Of a stretch of 64,000 nt of DNA, positions 1-11,107 are shown piece after piece (the first letter of the stretch is position 1; each line of letters opens with the position of its first letter). The notes under the pieces were generated by a model. The model was not told the origin of the DNA, did no database searches, and saw only the letters and a list, made by a program, of their open reading frames with translations. The stretch is taken from contig NC_079135.1 in the NCBI RefSeq assembly GCF_945859705.1, forward strand, positions 106,914,288 through 106,978,287, written 5' to 3'. Position numbers and translations under genes: made by a program. This stretch comes from Episyrphus balteatus (lineage: Eukaryota > Arthropoda > Insecta > Diptera > Syrphidae).

Positions 1-985
1 TTTGGCCTCATATCGTATAAAGTTAGCATGACAAACCTTCTATTTCTTAAATCCTTGGTCAATTTGAAAATTTTTTTGGCCAATTAATTGCCGCATTGGG
101 TTAATATAAAAACTGCAAACTCAAAAAAATTGCCGCGCTTTTGGTTTTTTCAAAAAAAATTAAAAACTGTTTTTGGCCTCATATCGTATAAAGTTAGCAT
201 GACAAACCATCTATTTCTTAAATCCTTGGTCAATTTGAAAATATTTTTGGCCAATTAATTGCCGCATTGGGTTAATATAAAAACTGCAAACTCAAAAAAA
301 TTGCCGCGCTTTTGGTTTTTTCAAAAAAAATTAAAAACTGTTTTTGGCCTCATATCGTATAAAGTTAGCATGACAAACCATCTATTTCTTAAATCCTTGG
401 TCAATTTGAAAATTTTTTTGGCCAATTAATTGCCGCATTGGGTTAATATAAAAACTGCAAACTCAAAAAAATTGCCGCGCTTTTGGTTTTTTCAAAAAAA
501 ATTAAAAACTGTTTTTGGCCTCATATCGTATAAAGTTAGCATGACAAACCATCTATTTCTTAAATCCTTGGTCAATTTGAAAATTTTTTTTGGCCAATTA
601 ATTGCCGCATTGGGTTAATATAAAAACTGCAAACTCAAAAAATTGCCGCGCTTTTGGTTTTTTCAAAAAAAATTAAAAACTGTTTTTGGCCTCATATCGT
701 ATAAAGTTAGCATGACAAACCATCTATTTCTTAAATCCTTGGTCAATTTTAAAAATTTTTTGGCTAATTAATTGCCGCATTGGGTCAATATAAAAACCGC
801 AAACTCAAAAAAATTGATGCGCTCTTGGTTTTTTTTTGCAAAAAAGTTTAAGTTTATATTTTGAGTCACTTTCCATATAAAGTTAGCAGGGCATACCCTC
901 TGTTTGTTAAATCGCTGATTAAAATTTAATTTTTTTTTTTTTTTGCGAAATAATTGCCACACTTGGTTTTTTTGTAAAATGCAAA
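1..985 (-). repeat. 171-bp tandem array, left arm (partial)
   Basis: About 4.8 near-identical units of 171 bp are visible; the motif AGTTAGCATGACAAAC recurs at about 21, 192, 363, 534 and 705. The array starts before the window. The last unit, ~826-985, is clearly diverged: it keeps the AAAGTTAGCA core and the TTTGCGAAATAATTGCCA region but is otherwise drifted. It mirrors the right-arm array. Marker variants (AAATATTTTTGG near 240, ACCTTCTATT near 35) occur ~200 bp apart, as do their mirror forms near 12376 and 12578. Confidence 0.93.
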
Positions 986-1931
986 CTCGAAGTTCTTTTT
1001 GGCCAGTTTTTTATTCAAAGTAAAGGAAAAAAAAACTACTATATTTTATGTAACTACATTCTTTGTTAAGTGGTTCCTATAAAGTCATAAAAAAAAAGCA
1101 TTTTTGTTTACAATGTAAGGTGTTCTTGAATTTTGTAGGTCAATCACATACACCATTTATTATTGTACTATTGTACATTCTAGGACATAGATTTTTATAA
1201 CTGAGTGATAGTATGATAGACAGGATGTCGGCCTTTTACACGACGTACATGAGTTCGAGTACGGTGATGGGAACGAGTTTTTTTTTTTTTATTTATTTTT
1301 TTTATTTTTTTTTTTATTTTAATTTAACATAATTTGTATTCCAATAACTATTTTTATTGTTAAAGCGATATTCCAATGACTTGTTTTCAATAACAAGTAT
1401 TGGAAGGATGGGTTTTTAAGTGGCAACAACAACTCACTGCTCATAAAGCAAAGTATCTAAGTATTAATATTTTAAGCATTTCTAAAATTGTAATAAACGA
1501 GAAAAAAATCTCTGCGAGGACGTAATATATAATTGCTTCTATTATAATAAAAGTAATAATAGTCTTTAATAGCTGTTATTGGGATGGACGTCTGTAACGT
1601 TATTCTGTTAGCCAGTGAAATGTTAATTGCTCAAACGAAAAATTACTATCTTATAATATACGTAATAGGTAGCTACCTGTTATTCGGATGGAAATAATCT
1701 GCTTTATCGAAAAAATGGGCCTAATAATACGAGTTAATTTGAAACTCGGTGAAACGCAAATTAGTCAATCGAAAAGTACAGATGCACCTACCGAAAAATA
1801 TTTTCTTTTTCCATATCTCTTTTACCTATATCAGGAAAATATAAAATCAGGGAAAATACATCAAAAATTGTTCTCGTCAGAAAATCAATTCCATAACAAG
1901 TGGCGAGTATGAGTTCAAAATGGCTTTAACA
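986..1931. repeat. Single-copy arm of the foldback, left copy
   Basis: About 0.95 kb that occurs once per arm, between the two arrays. Its mirror is ~10186-11107 with only scattered differences: a C/T near 1661 opposite ~10449, a two-base difference near 1469, and a C/T near 1224. It contains a tRNA-like patch (~1200-1275) followed by a T-rich run. A 74-codon open frame at 1688-1912 has no recognisable domain and is present in both arms simply because the arms are duplicated. Confidence 0.88.
1200..1275 (+). other. tRNA-derived (tRNA-Glu-like) sequence, degenerate
   Basis: The order of parts resembles a tRNA: a TAGTATGATAGACAGGAT stretch in the D-arm position, a 4-bp anticodon-like stem GTCG/CGAC around CCTTTTACA, a B-box-like AGTTCGAGTAC, and a 3' part CGGTGATGGGAA like the end of tRNA-Glu. 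A-box and T-stem pairings are poor, so it cannot be a working tRNA. It is followed by a T-rich run, as in a SINE head or a decayed retroposed tRNA. The mirror copy is at ~10834-10909. Confidence 0.35.
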
Positions 1932-4900
1932 CTAATTTTTAGCAAAAAGTATGTTTTGCAACAGTTAGAGTGTAAACTCCGATTAATTTTATGGAAAATA
2001 CCGAAATTTCATTCAAAGTTGTGTTTGACACATGATTTCTTGCAAAAAGTATGTTTTGCAAAAGAATCAGTGTAAACTGCGATTAATTTTATAGAAAATT
2101 CCGAAATTTCATTCAAAGTTGTGTTTCACACATGATTTCTTGCAAAAAGTATGTTTTGCAACAGTTAGAGTGTAAACTCCGATTAATTTTATAGAAAATT
2201 CCGAAATTTCATTCAAAAATGTTTTTGACACATGATTTTTTGCTAAAAGTATGTTTTGCAACAGTTAGAGTGTAAACTCCGATTAATTTTATAGAAAATT
2301 CCGAAATTTCATTCAAAGTTGTGTTTGACACATGATTTTTTGCTAAAAGTATGTTTTGCAACAGTTAGAGTGTAAACTCCGATTAATTTTATGGAAAATA
2401 CCAAAATTTCATTTAAAAATGTGTTTGACACATGATTTTTTGCTAAAAGTATGTTTTGCAACAGTTAGAGTGTAAACTCCGATTAATTTTATAGAAAATT
2501 CCGAAATTTCATTCAAAAATGTGTTTGACACATGATTTTTTGCTAAAAGTATGTTTTGCAACAGTTAGAGTGTAAACTCCGATTAATTTTATAGAAAATT
2601 CCGAAATTTCATTCAAAGTTGTGTTTGACACATGATTTTTTGCTAAAAGTATGTTTTGCAACAGTTAGAGTGTAAACTCCGATTAATTTTATGGAAAATA
2701 CCAAAAATTTCATTTAAAAATGTGTTTGACACATGATTTTTTGCTAAAAGTATGTTTTGCAACAGTTAGAGTGTAAACTCCGATTAATTTTATAGAAAAT
2801 TCCGAAATTTCATTCAAAGTTGTGTTTGACACATGATTTTTTGCTAAAAGTATGTTTTGCAACAGTTAGAGTGTAAACTCCGATTAATTTTATGGAAAAT
2901 ACCAAAATTTCATTTAAAAATGTGTTTGACACATGATTTTTTGCTAAAAGTATGTTTTGCAACAGTTAGAGTGTAAACTGCGATTAATTTTATAGAAAAT
3001 TCCGAAATTTCATTCAAAGTTGTGTTTCACACATGATTTCTTGCAAAAAGTATGTTTTGCAACAGTTAGAGTGTAAACTCCGATTAATTTTATAGAAAAT
3101 TCCGAAATTTCATTCAAAAATGTGTTTGACACATGATTTTTTGCTAAAAGTATGTTTTGCAACAGTTAGAGTGTAAACTCCGATTAATTTTATGGAAAAA
3201 ACCGAAATTTCATTCAAAAATGTTTTTGACACATGATTTTTTGCTAAAAGTATGTTTTGCAACAGTTAGAGTGTAAACTCCGATTAATTTTATAGAAAAT
3301 TCCGAAATTTCATTCAAAGTTGTGTTTGACACATGATTTTTTGCTAAAAGTATGTTTTGCAACAGTTAGAGTGTAAACTCCGATTAATTTTATGGAAAAT
3401 ACCAAAATTTCATTTAAAAATGTGTTTGACACATGATTTTTTGCTAAAAGTATGTTTTGCAACAGTTAGAGTGTAAACTCCGATTAATTTTATAGAAAAT
3501 TCCGAAATTTCATTCAAAGTTGTGTTTGACACATGATTTTTTGCTAAAAGTATGTTTTGCAACAGTTAGAGTGTAAACTCCGATTAATTTTATAGAAAAT
3601 TCCGAAATTTCATTCAAAGTTGTGTTTGACACATGATTTTTTGCTAAAAGTATGTTTTGCAACAGTTAGAGTGTAAACTCCGATTATTTTATGGAAAATA
3701 CCAAAATTTCATTTAAAAATGTGTTTGACACATGATTTTTTGCTAAAAGTATGTTTTGCAACAGTTAGAGTGTAAACTCCGATTAATTTTATAGAAAATT
3801 CCGAAATTTCATTCAAAAATGTTTTTGACACATGATTTTTTGCTAAAAGTATGTTTTGCAACAGTTAGAGTGTAAACTCCGATTAATTTTATAGAAAATT
3901 CCGAAATTTCATTCAAAGTTGTGTTTGACACATGATTTTTTGCTAAAAGTATGTTTTGCAACAGTTAGAGTGTAAACTCCGATTAATTTTATGGAAAATA
4001 CCAAAATTTCATTTAAAAATGTGTTTGACACATGATTTTTTGCTAAAAGTATGTTTTGCAACAGTTAGAGTGTAAACTCCGATTAATTTTATAGAAAATT
4101 CCGAAATTTCATTCAAAGTTGTGTTTGACACATGATTTTTTGCTAAAAGTATGTTTTGCAACAGTTAGAGTGTAAACTCCGATTAATTTTATAGAAAATT
4201 CCGAAATTTCATTCAAAGTTGTGTTTGACACATGATTTTTTTGCTAAAAGTATGTTTTGCAACAGTTAGAGTGTAAACTCCGATTAATTTTATGGAAAAT
4301 ACCAAAATTTCATTTAAAAATGTGTTTTGACACATGATTTTTTGCTAAAAGTATGTTTTGCAACAGTTAGAGTGTAAACTCCGATTAATTTTATAGAAAA
4401 TTCCGAAATTTCATTCAAAAATGTTTTTGACACATGATTTTTTGCTAAAAGTATGTTTTGCAACAGTTAGAGTGTAAACTCCGATTAATTTTATAGAAAA
4501 TTCCGAAATTTCATTCAAAGTTGTGTTTGACACATGATTTTTTGCTAAAAGTATGTTTTGCAACAGTTAGAGTGTAAACTCCGATTAATTTTATGGAAAA
4601 TACCAAAATTTCATTTAAAAATGTGTTTGACACATGATTTTTTGCTAAAAGTATGTTTTGCAACAGTTAGAGTGTAAACTCCGATTAATTTTATAGAAAA
4701 TTCCGAAATTTCATTCAAAAATGTTTTTGACACATGATTTTTTGCTAAAAGTATGTTTTGCAACAGTTAGAGTGTAAACTCCGATTAATTTTATAGAAAA
4801 TTCCGAAATTTCATTCAAAGTTGTGTTTGACACATGATTTTTTGCTAAAAGTATGTTTTGCAACAGTTAGAGTGTAAACTCCGATTAATTTTATGGAAAA

Positions 4901-6813
4901 TACCAAAATTTTCATTTAAAAATGTGTTTGACACATGATTTTTTGCTAAAAGTATGTTTTGCAACAGTTAGAGTGTAAACTGCGATTAATTTTATAGAAA
5001 ATTCCGAAATTTCATTCAAAGTTGTGTTTCACACATGATTTCTTGCAAAAAGTATGTTTTGCAACAGTTAGAGTGTAAACTCGGATTAATTTTATGGAAA
5101 ATACCGAAATTTCATTTAAAAATGTGTTTGACACATGATTTTTTGCTAAAAGTATGTTTTGCAACAGTTAGAGTGTAAACTCCGATTAATTTTATAGAAA
5201 ATTCCGAAATTTCATTCAAAGTTGTGTTTGACACATGATTTTTTGCTAAAAGTATGTTTTGCAACAGTTAGAGTGTAAACTCCGATTAATTTTATGGAAA
5301 ATACCAAAATTTCATTTAAAAATGTGTTTGACACATGATTTTTTGCTAAAAGTATGTTTTGCAACAGTTAGAGTGTAAACTCCGATTAATTTTATAGAAA
5401 ATTCCGAAATTTCATTCAAAAATGTTTTTGACACATGATTTTTTGCTAAAAGTATGTTTTGCAACAGTTAGAGTGTAAACTCCGATTAATTTTATGGAAA
5501 AAACCGAAATTTCATTCAAAAATGTTTTTGACACATGGTTTTTTTGCTAAAAGTATGTTTTGCAACAGTTAGAGTGTAAACTCCGATTAATTTTATAGAA
5601 AATTCCGAAATTTCATTCAAAGTTGTGTTTGACACATGATTTTTTGCTAAAAAGTATGTTTTGCAACAGTTAGAGTGTAAACTCCGATTAATTTTATGGA
5701 AAATACCAAAATTTCATTTAAAAATGTGTTTGACACATGATTTTTTGCTAAAAGTATGTTTTGCAACAGTTAGAGTGTAAACTCCGATTAATTTTATAGA
5801 AAATTCCGAAATTTCATTCAAAAATGTTTTTGACACATGATTTTTTGCTAAAAGTATGTTTTGCAACAGTTAGAGTGTAAACTCCGATTAATTTTATGGA
5901 AAATACCAAAATTTCATTTAAAAATGTGTTTGACACATGATTTTTTGCTAAAAGTATGTTTTGCAACAGTTAGAGTGTAAACTCCGATTAATTTTATAGA
6001 AAATTCCGAAATTTCATTCAAAAATGTTTTTGACACATGATTTTTTGCTAAAAGTATGTTTTGCAACAGTTAGAGTGTAAACTCCGATTAATTTTATAGA
6101 AAATTCCGAAATTTCATTCAAAGTTGTGTTTGACACATGATTTTTTGCTAAAAGTATGTTTTGCAACAGTTAGAGTGTAAACTCCGATTAATTTTATGGA
6201 AAATACCAAAATTTCATTTAAAAATGTGTTTGACACATGATTTTTTGCTAAAAGTATGTTTTGCAACAGTTAGAGTGTAAACTCCGATTAATTTTATAGA
6301 AAATTCCGAAATTTCATTCAAAAATGTTTTTGACACATGATTTTTTGCTAAAAGTATGTTTTGCAACAGTTAGAGTGTAAACTCCGATTAATTTTATAGA
6401 AAATTCCGAAATTTCATTCAAAGTTGTGTTTGACACATGATTTTTTGCTAAAAGTATGTTTTGCAACAGTTAGAGTGTAAACTCCGATTAATTTTATGGA
6501 AAATACCAAAATTTCATTTAAAAATGTGTTTGACACATGATTTTTTGCTAAAAGTATGTTTTGCAACAGTTAGAGTGTAAACTCCGATTAATTTTATAGA
6601 AAATTCCGAAATTTCATTCAAAAATGTTTTTGACACATGATTTTTTGCTAAAAGTATGTTTTGCAACAGTTAGAGTGTAAACTCCGATTAATTTTATGGA
6701 AAATACCAAAATTTCATTTAAAAATGTGTTTGACACATGATTTTTTGCTAAAAGTATGTTTTGCAACAGTTAGAGTGTAAACTCCGATTAATTTTATAGA
6801 AAATACCGAAATT
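1932..6813 (+). repeat. 100-bp tandem array, left arm (~49 units)
   Basis: The unit is exactly 100 bp in most copies (for example TGCTAAAAGT at 2341, 2441, 2541). It begins GCAACAGTTAGAGTGTAAAC and contains GATTAATTTTAT and TTTGACACATGATTTTTTGC. Three main variants differ at ATAGAAAATTCCG versus ATGGAAAATACCA and at CAAAGTTGTG, TAAAAATGTG or CAAAAATGTTT. The variants are ordered in runs of three over much of 4000-6800, which gives a 300-bp higher-order repeat. Single-base length changes occur at ~4235, 4325, 4910, 5545 and 5650. There is no coding potential across units. Confidence 0.96.
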
Positions 6814-6835
6814 TACACTCTAACTGTTGCAAAAC
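6760..6835. other. Centre of the foldback: inversion junction
   Basis: The plus-oriented unit stops after CCGAAATTT and an inverted unit starts at TTTACACTC, with TTT shared by both. There is no spacer. The nearest self-complementary pair is AGTTAGAGTGTAAA (~6761) and TTTACACTCTAACT (~6811), leaving a loop of ~30 nt. This is where a cruciform or hairpin would nucleate. It looks like a template-switch or microhomology join between opposite-facing units. Confidence 0.85.
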
Positions 6836-9800
6836 ATACTTTTAGCAAAAAATCATGTGTCAAACACATTTTTAAATGAAATTTCGGTATTTTCCATAAA
6901 ATTAATCCGAGTTTACACTCTAACGGCCATATTATTCACTCTGGATTTAGTTTGGATTTAAGTTAATTTTAAATCCAATCCATTAAATCAGAATTTCATA
7001 AATCCAAGGATTTAATTTTTTGGTCATATTATTCACTCAAAAAAAATTATATGTTTATTCAATAAATTTTGTATAATTTGCATTTATCTTTATTTTTTCT
7101 TCACAAAATACGTGAAAAAACAACTGAACACTGTGAAAATTAATTTTACATCTGGATTTATAAAGTTAAACAGACCTCCAGAGAGCAGTTTAAATTTGTT
7201 TGGATTTAACGAGATTGGATTTAAAAAATTGGATTTAAGATTGGATTTAAGTAGTGAATATTATGGAATTGGATTTATTTTTGACATTTGACATTGTTTA
7301 CATCCAGATGTATTTTTTAAACTAGTGAATAATATGGCCGTAACTGTTGCAAAACATACTTTTTGCAAGAAATCATGTGTGAAACACAACTTTGAATGAA
7401 ATTTCGGAATTTTCTATAAAATTAATCGCAGTTTACACTCTAACTGTTGCAAAACATACTTTTAGCAAAAAATCATGTGTCAAACACATTTTTAAATGAA
7501 ATTTTGGTATTTTCCATAAAATTAATCGGAGTTTACACTCTAACTGTTGCAAAACATACTTTTTGCAAGAAATCATGTGTGAAACACAACTTTGAATGAA
7601 ATTTCGGAATTTTCTATAAAATTAATCGCAGTTTACACTCTAACTGTTGCAAAACATACTTTTAGCAAAAAATCATGTGTCAAACACATTTTTAAATGAA
7701 ATTTTGGTATTTTCCATAAAATTAATCGGAGTTTACACTCTAACTGTTGCAAAACATACTTTTTGCAAGAAATCATGTGTGAAACACAACTTTGAATGAA
7801 ATTTCGGAATTTTCTATAAAATTAATCGCAGTTTACACTGATTCTTTTGCAAAACATACTTTTAGCAAAAAATCATGTGTCAAACACATTTTTAAATGAA
7901 ATTTTGGTATTTTCCATAAAATTAATCGGAGTTTACACTCTAACTGTTGCAAAACATACTTTTAGCAAAAAATCATGTGTCAAACACAACTTTGAATGAA
8001 ATTTCGGAATTTTCTATAAAATTAATCGGAGTTTACACTCTAACTGTTGCAAAACATACTTTTAGCAAAAAATCATGTGTCAAAAACATTTTTGAATGAA
8101 ATTTCGGAATTTTCTATAAAATTAATCGGAGTTTACACTCTAACTGTTGCAAAACATACTTTTAGCAAAAAATCATGTGTCAAACACATTTTTAAATGAA
8201 ATTTTGGTATTTTCCATAAAATTAATCGGAGTTTACACTCTAACTGTTGCAAAACATACTTTTAGCAAAAAATCATGTGTCAAACACAACTTTGAATGAA
8301 ATTTCGGAATTTTCTATAAAATTAATCGGAGTTTACACTCTAACTGTTGCAAAACATACTTTTAGCAAAAAATCATGTGTCAAACACAACTTTGAATGAA
8401 ATTTCGGAATTTTCTATAAAATTAATCGGAGTTTACACTCTAACTGTTGCAAAACATACTTTTAGCAAAAAATCATGTGTCAAACACATTTTTAAATGAA
8501 ATTTTGGTATTTTCCATAAAATTAATCGGAGTTTACACTCTAACTGTTGCAAAACATACTTTTAGCAAAAAATCATGTGTCAAACACAACTTTGAATGAA
8601 ATTTCGGAATTTTCTATAAAATTAATCGGAGTTTACACTCTAACTGTTGCAAAACATACTTTTAGCAAAAAATCATGTGTCAAAAACATTTTTGAATGAA
8701 ATTTTCGGAATTTTCTATAAAATTAATCGGAGTTTACACTCTAACTGTTGCAAAACATACTTTTAGCAAAAAATCATGTGTCAAACACATTTTTAAATGA
8801 AATTTTGGTATTTTCCATAAAATTAATCGGAGTTTACACTCTAACTGTTGCAAAACATACTTTTAGCAAAAAATCATGTGTCAAACACAACTTTGAATGA
8901 AATTTCGGAATTTTCTATAAAATTAATCGGAGTTTACACTCTAACTGTTGCAAAACATACTTTTAGCAAAAAATCATGTGTCAAAAACATTTTTGAATGA
9001 AATTTCGGAATTTTCTATAAAATTAATCGGAGTTTACACTCTAACTGTTGCAAAACATACTTTTAGCAAAAAATCATGTGTCAAACACATTTTTAAATGA
9101 AATTTTGGTATTTTCCATAAAATTAATCGGAGTTTACACTCTAACTGTTGCAAAACATACTTTTAGCAAAAAATCATGTGTCAAACACATTTTTAAATGA
9201 AATTTTGGTATTTTCCATAAAATTAATCGGAGTTTACACTCTAACTGTTGCAAAACATACTTTTAGCAAAAAATCATGTGTCAAAAACATTTTTGAATGA
9301 AATTTCGGAATTTTCTATAAAATTAATCGGAGTTTACACTCTAACTGTTGCAAAACATACTTTTAGCAAAAAATCATGTGTCAAACACATTTTTAAATGA
9401 AATTTTGGTATTTTCCATAAAATTAATCGGAGTTTACACTCTAACTGTTGCAAAACATACTTTTAGCAAAAAATCATGTGTCAAACACAACTTTGAATGA
9501 AATTTCGGAATTTTCTATAAAATTAATCGGAGTTTACACTCTAACTGTTGCAAAACATACTTTTAGCAAAAAATCATGTGTCAAAAACATTTTTGAATGA
9601 AATTTCGGAATTTTCTATAAAATTAATCGGAGTTTACACTCTAACTGTTGCAAAACATACTTTTAGCAAAAAATCATGTGTCAAACACATTTTTAAATGA
9701 AATTTTGGTATTTTCCATAAAATTAATCGGAGTTTACACTCTAACTGTTGCAAAACATACTTTTAGCAAAAAATCATGTGTCAAACACAACTTTGAATGA

Positions 9801-10185
9801 AATTTCGGAATTTTCTATAAAATTAATCGGAGTTTACACTCTAACTGTTGCAAAACATACTTTTAGCAAAAAATCATGTGTCAAAAACATTTTTGAATGA
9901 AATTTCGGAATTTTCTATAAAATTAATCGGAGTTTACACTCTAACTGTTGCAAAACATACTTTTTGCAAGAAATCATGTGTGAAACACAACTTTGAATGA
10001 AATTTCGGAATTTTCTATAAAATTAATCGCAGTTTACACTGATTCTTTTGCAAAACATACTTTTTGCAAGAAATCATGTGTCAAACACAACTTTGAATGA
10101 AATTTCGGTATTTTCCATAAAATTAATCGGAGTTTACACTCTAACTGTTGCAAAACATACTTTTTGCTAAAAATTAGTGTTAAAG
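6814..10185 (-). repeat. 100-bp tandem array, right arm (inverted, ~29 units)
   Basis: This is the reverse complement of the left array, with the same three variants, and is interrupted once by a 417-bp transposon at 6924-7340. Units near the outer edge (~9950-10185) carry the CTTGCAAAAAGTATG variants also seen at the outer edge of the left array (1940-2160), so both array edges keep their own matching variants. It is about 20 units shorter than the left array. Confidence 0.96.
6924..7340. mobile_element. 417-bp non-autonomous DNA transposon with TAA target duplication
   Basis: Perfect 17-bp terminal inverted repeats CGGCCATATTATTCACT / AGTGAATAATATGGCCG. The flanks are TAA (6921-6923) and TAA (7341-7343), and removing the element with one TAA restores an intact 100-bp unit. 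A 3-bp TWA duplication is typical of PIF/Harbinger elements. Many GGATTTA or TAAATCC motifs lie just inside both ends and look like subterminal transposase-binding repeats. An inner copy of the end motif (GGTCATATTATTCACTC) occurs at 7021. There is no coding frame. It is present in one arm only, so it landed after the duplication. Confidence 0.85.
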
Positions 10186-11107
10186 CCATTTTGAACTCAT
10201 ACTCGCCACTTGTTATGGAATTGATTTTCTGACGAGAACAATTTTTGATGTATTTTCCCTGATTTTATATTTTCCTGATATAGGTAAAAGAGATATGGAA
10301 AAAGAAAATATTTTTCGGTAGGTGCATCTGTACTTTTCGATTGACTAATTTGCGTTTCACCGAGTTTCAAATTAACTCGTATTATTAGGCCCATTTTTTC
10401 GATAAAGCAGATTATTTCCATCCGAATAACAGGTAGCTACCTATTACATATATTATAAGATAGTAATTTTTCGTTTGAGCAATTAACATTTCACTGGCTA
10501 ACAGAATAACGTTACAGACGTCCATCCCAATAACAGCTATTAAAGACTATTATTACTTTTATTATAATAGAAGCAATTATATATTACGTCCTCGCAGAGA
10601 TTTTTTTCTCGTTTATTACAATTTTAGAAATGCGTAAAATATTAATACTTAGATACTTTGCTTTATGAGCAGTGAGTTGTTGTTGCCACTTAAAAACCCA
10701 TCCTTCCAATACTTGTTATTGAAAACAAGTCATTGGAATATCGCTTTAACAATAAAAATAGTTATTGGAATACAAATTATGTTAAATTAAAATAAAAAAA
10801 TAAATAAAAAAAATAAATAAAAAAAAAAAAACTCGTTCCCATCACCGTACTCGAACTCATGTACGTCGTGTAAGAGGCCGACATCCTGTCTATCATACTA
10901 TCACTCAGTTATAAAAATCTATGTCCTAGAATGTACAATAGTACAATAATAAATGGTGTATGTGATTGACCTACAAAATTCAAGAACACCTTACATTGTA
11001 AACAAAAATGCTTTTTTTTATGACTTTATAGGAACCACTTAACAAAGAATGTAGTTACATAAAATATAGTAGTTTTTTTTTCCTTTACTTTGAATAAAAA
11101 ACTGGCC
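10186..11107. repeat. Single-copy arm of the foldback, right copy
   Basis: Reverse complement of the left single-copy arm with only a handful of substitutions. It carries the mirror of the 74-codon open frame (10197-10421) and of the tRNA-like patch (~10834-10909). Here the tRNA-like copy reads CTCTTACAC where the left copy has CTTTTACAC. Confidence 0.88.

Noticed and set aside
1688..10421. Identical 74-codon open frames at 1688-1912 (+) and 10197-10421 (-)
   Set aside because: They are the same sequence in two mirror arms; identity follows from the duplication. No domain, no codon signal, no splice or promoter context.
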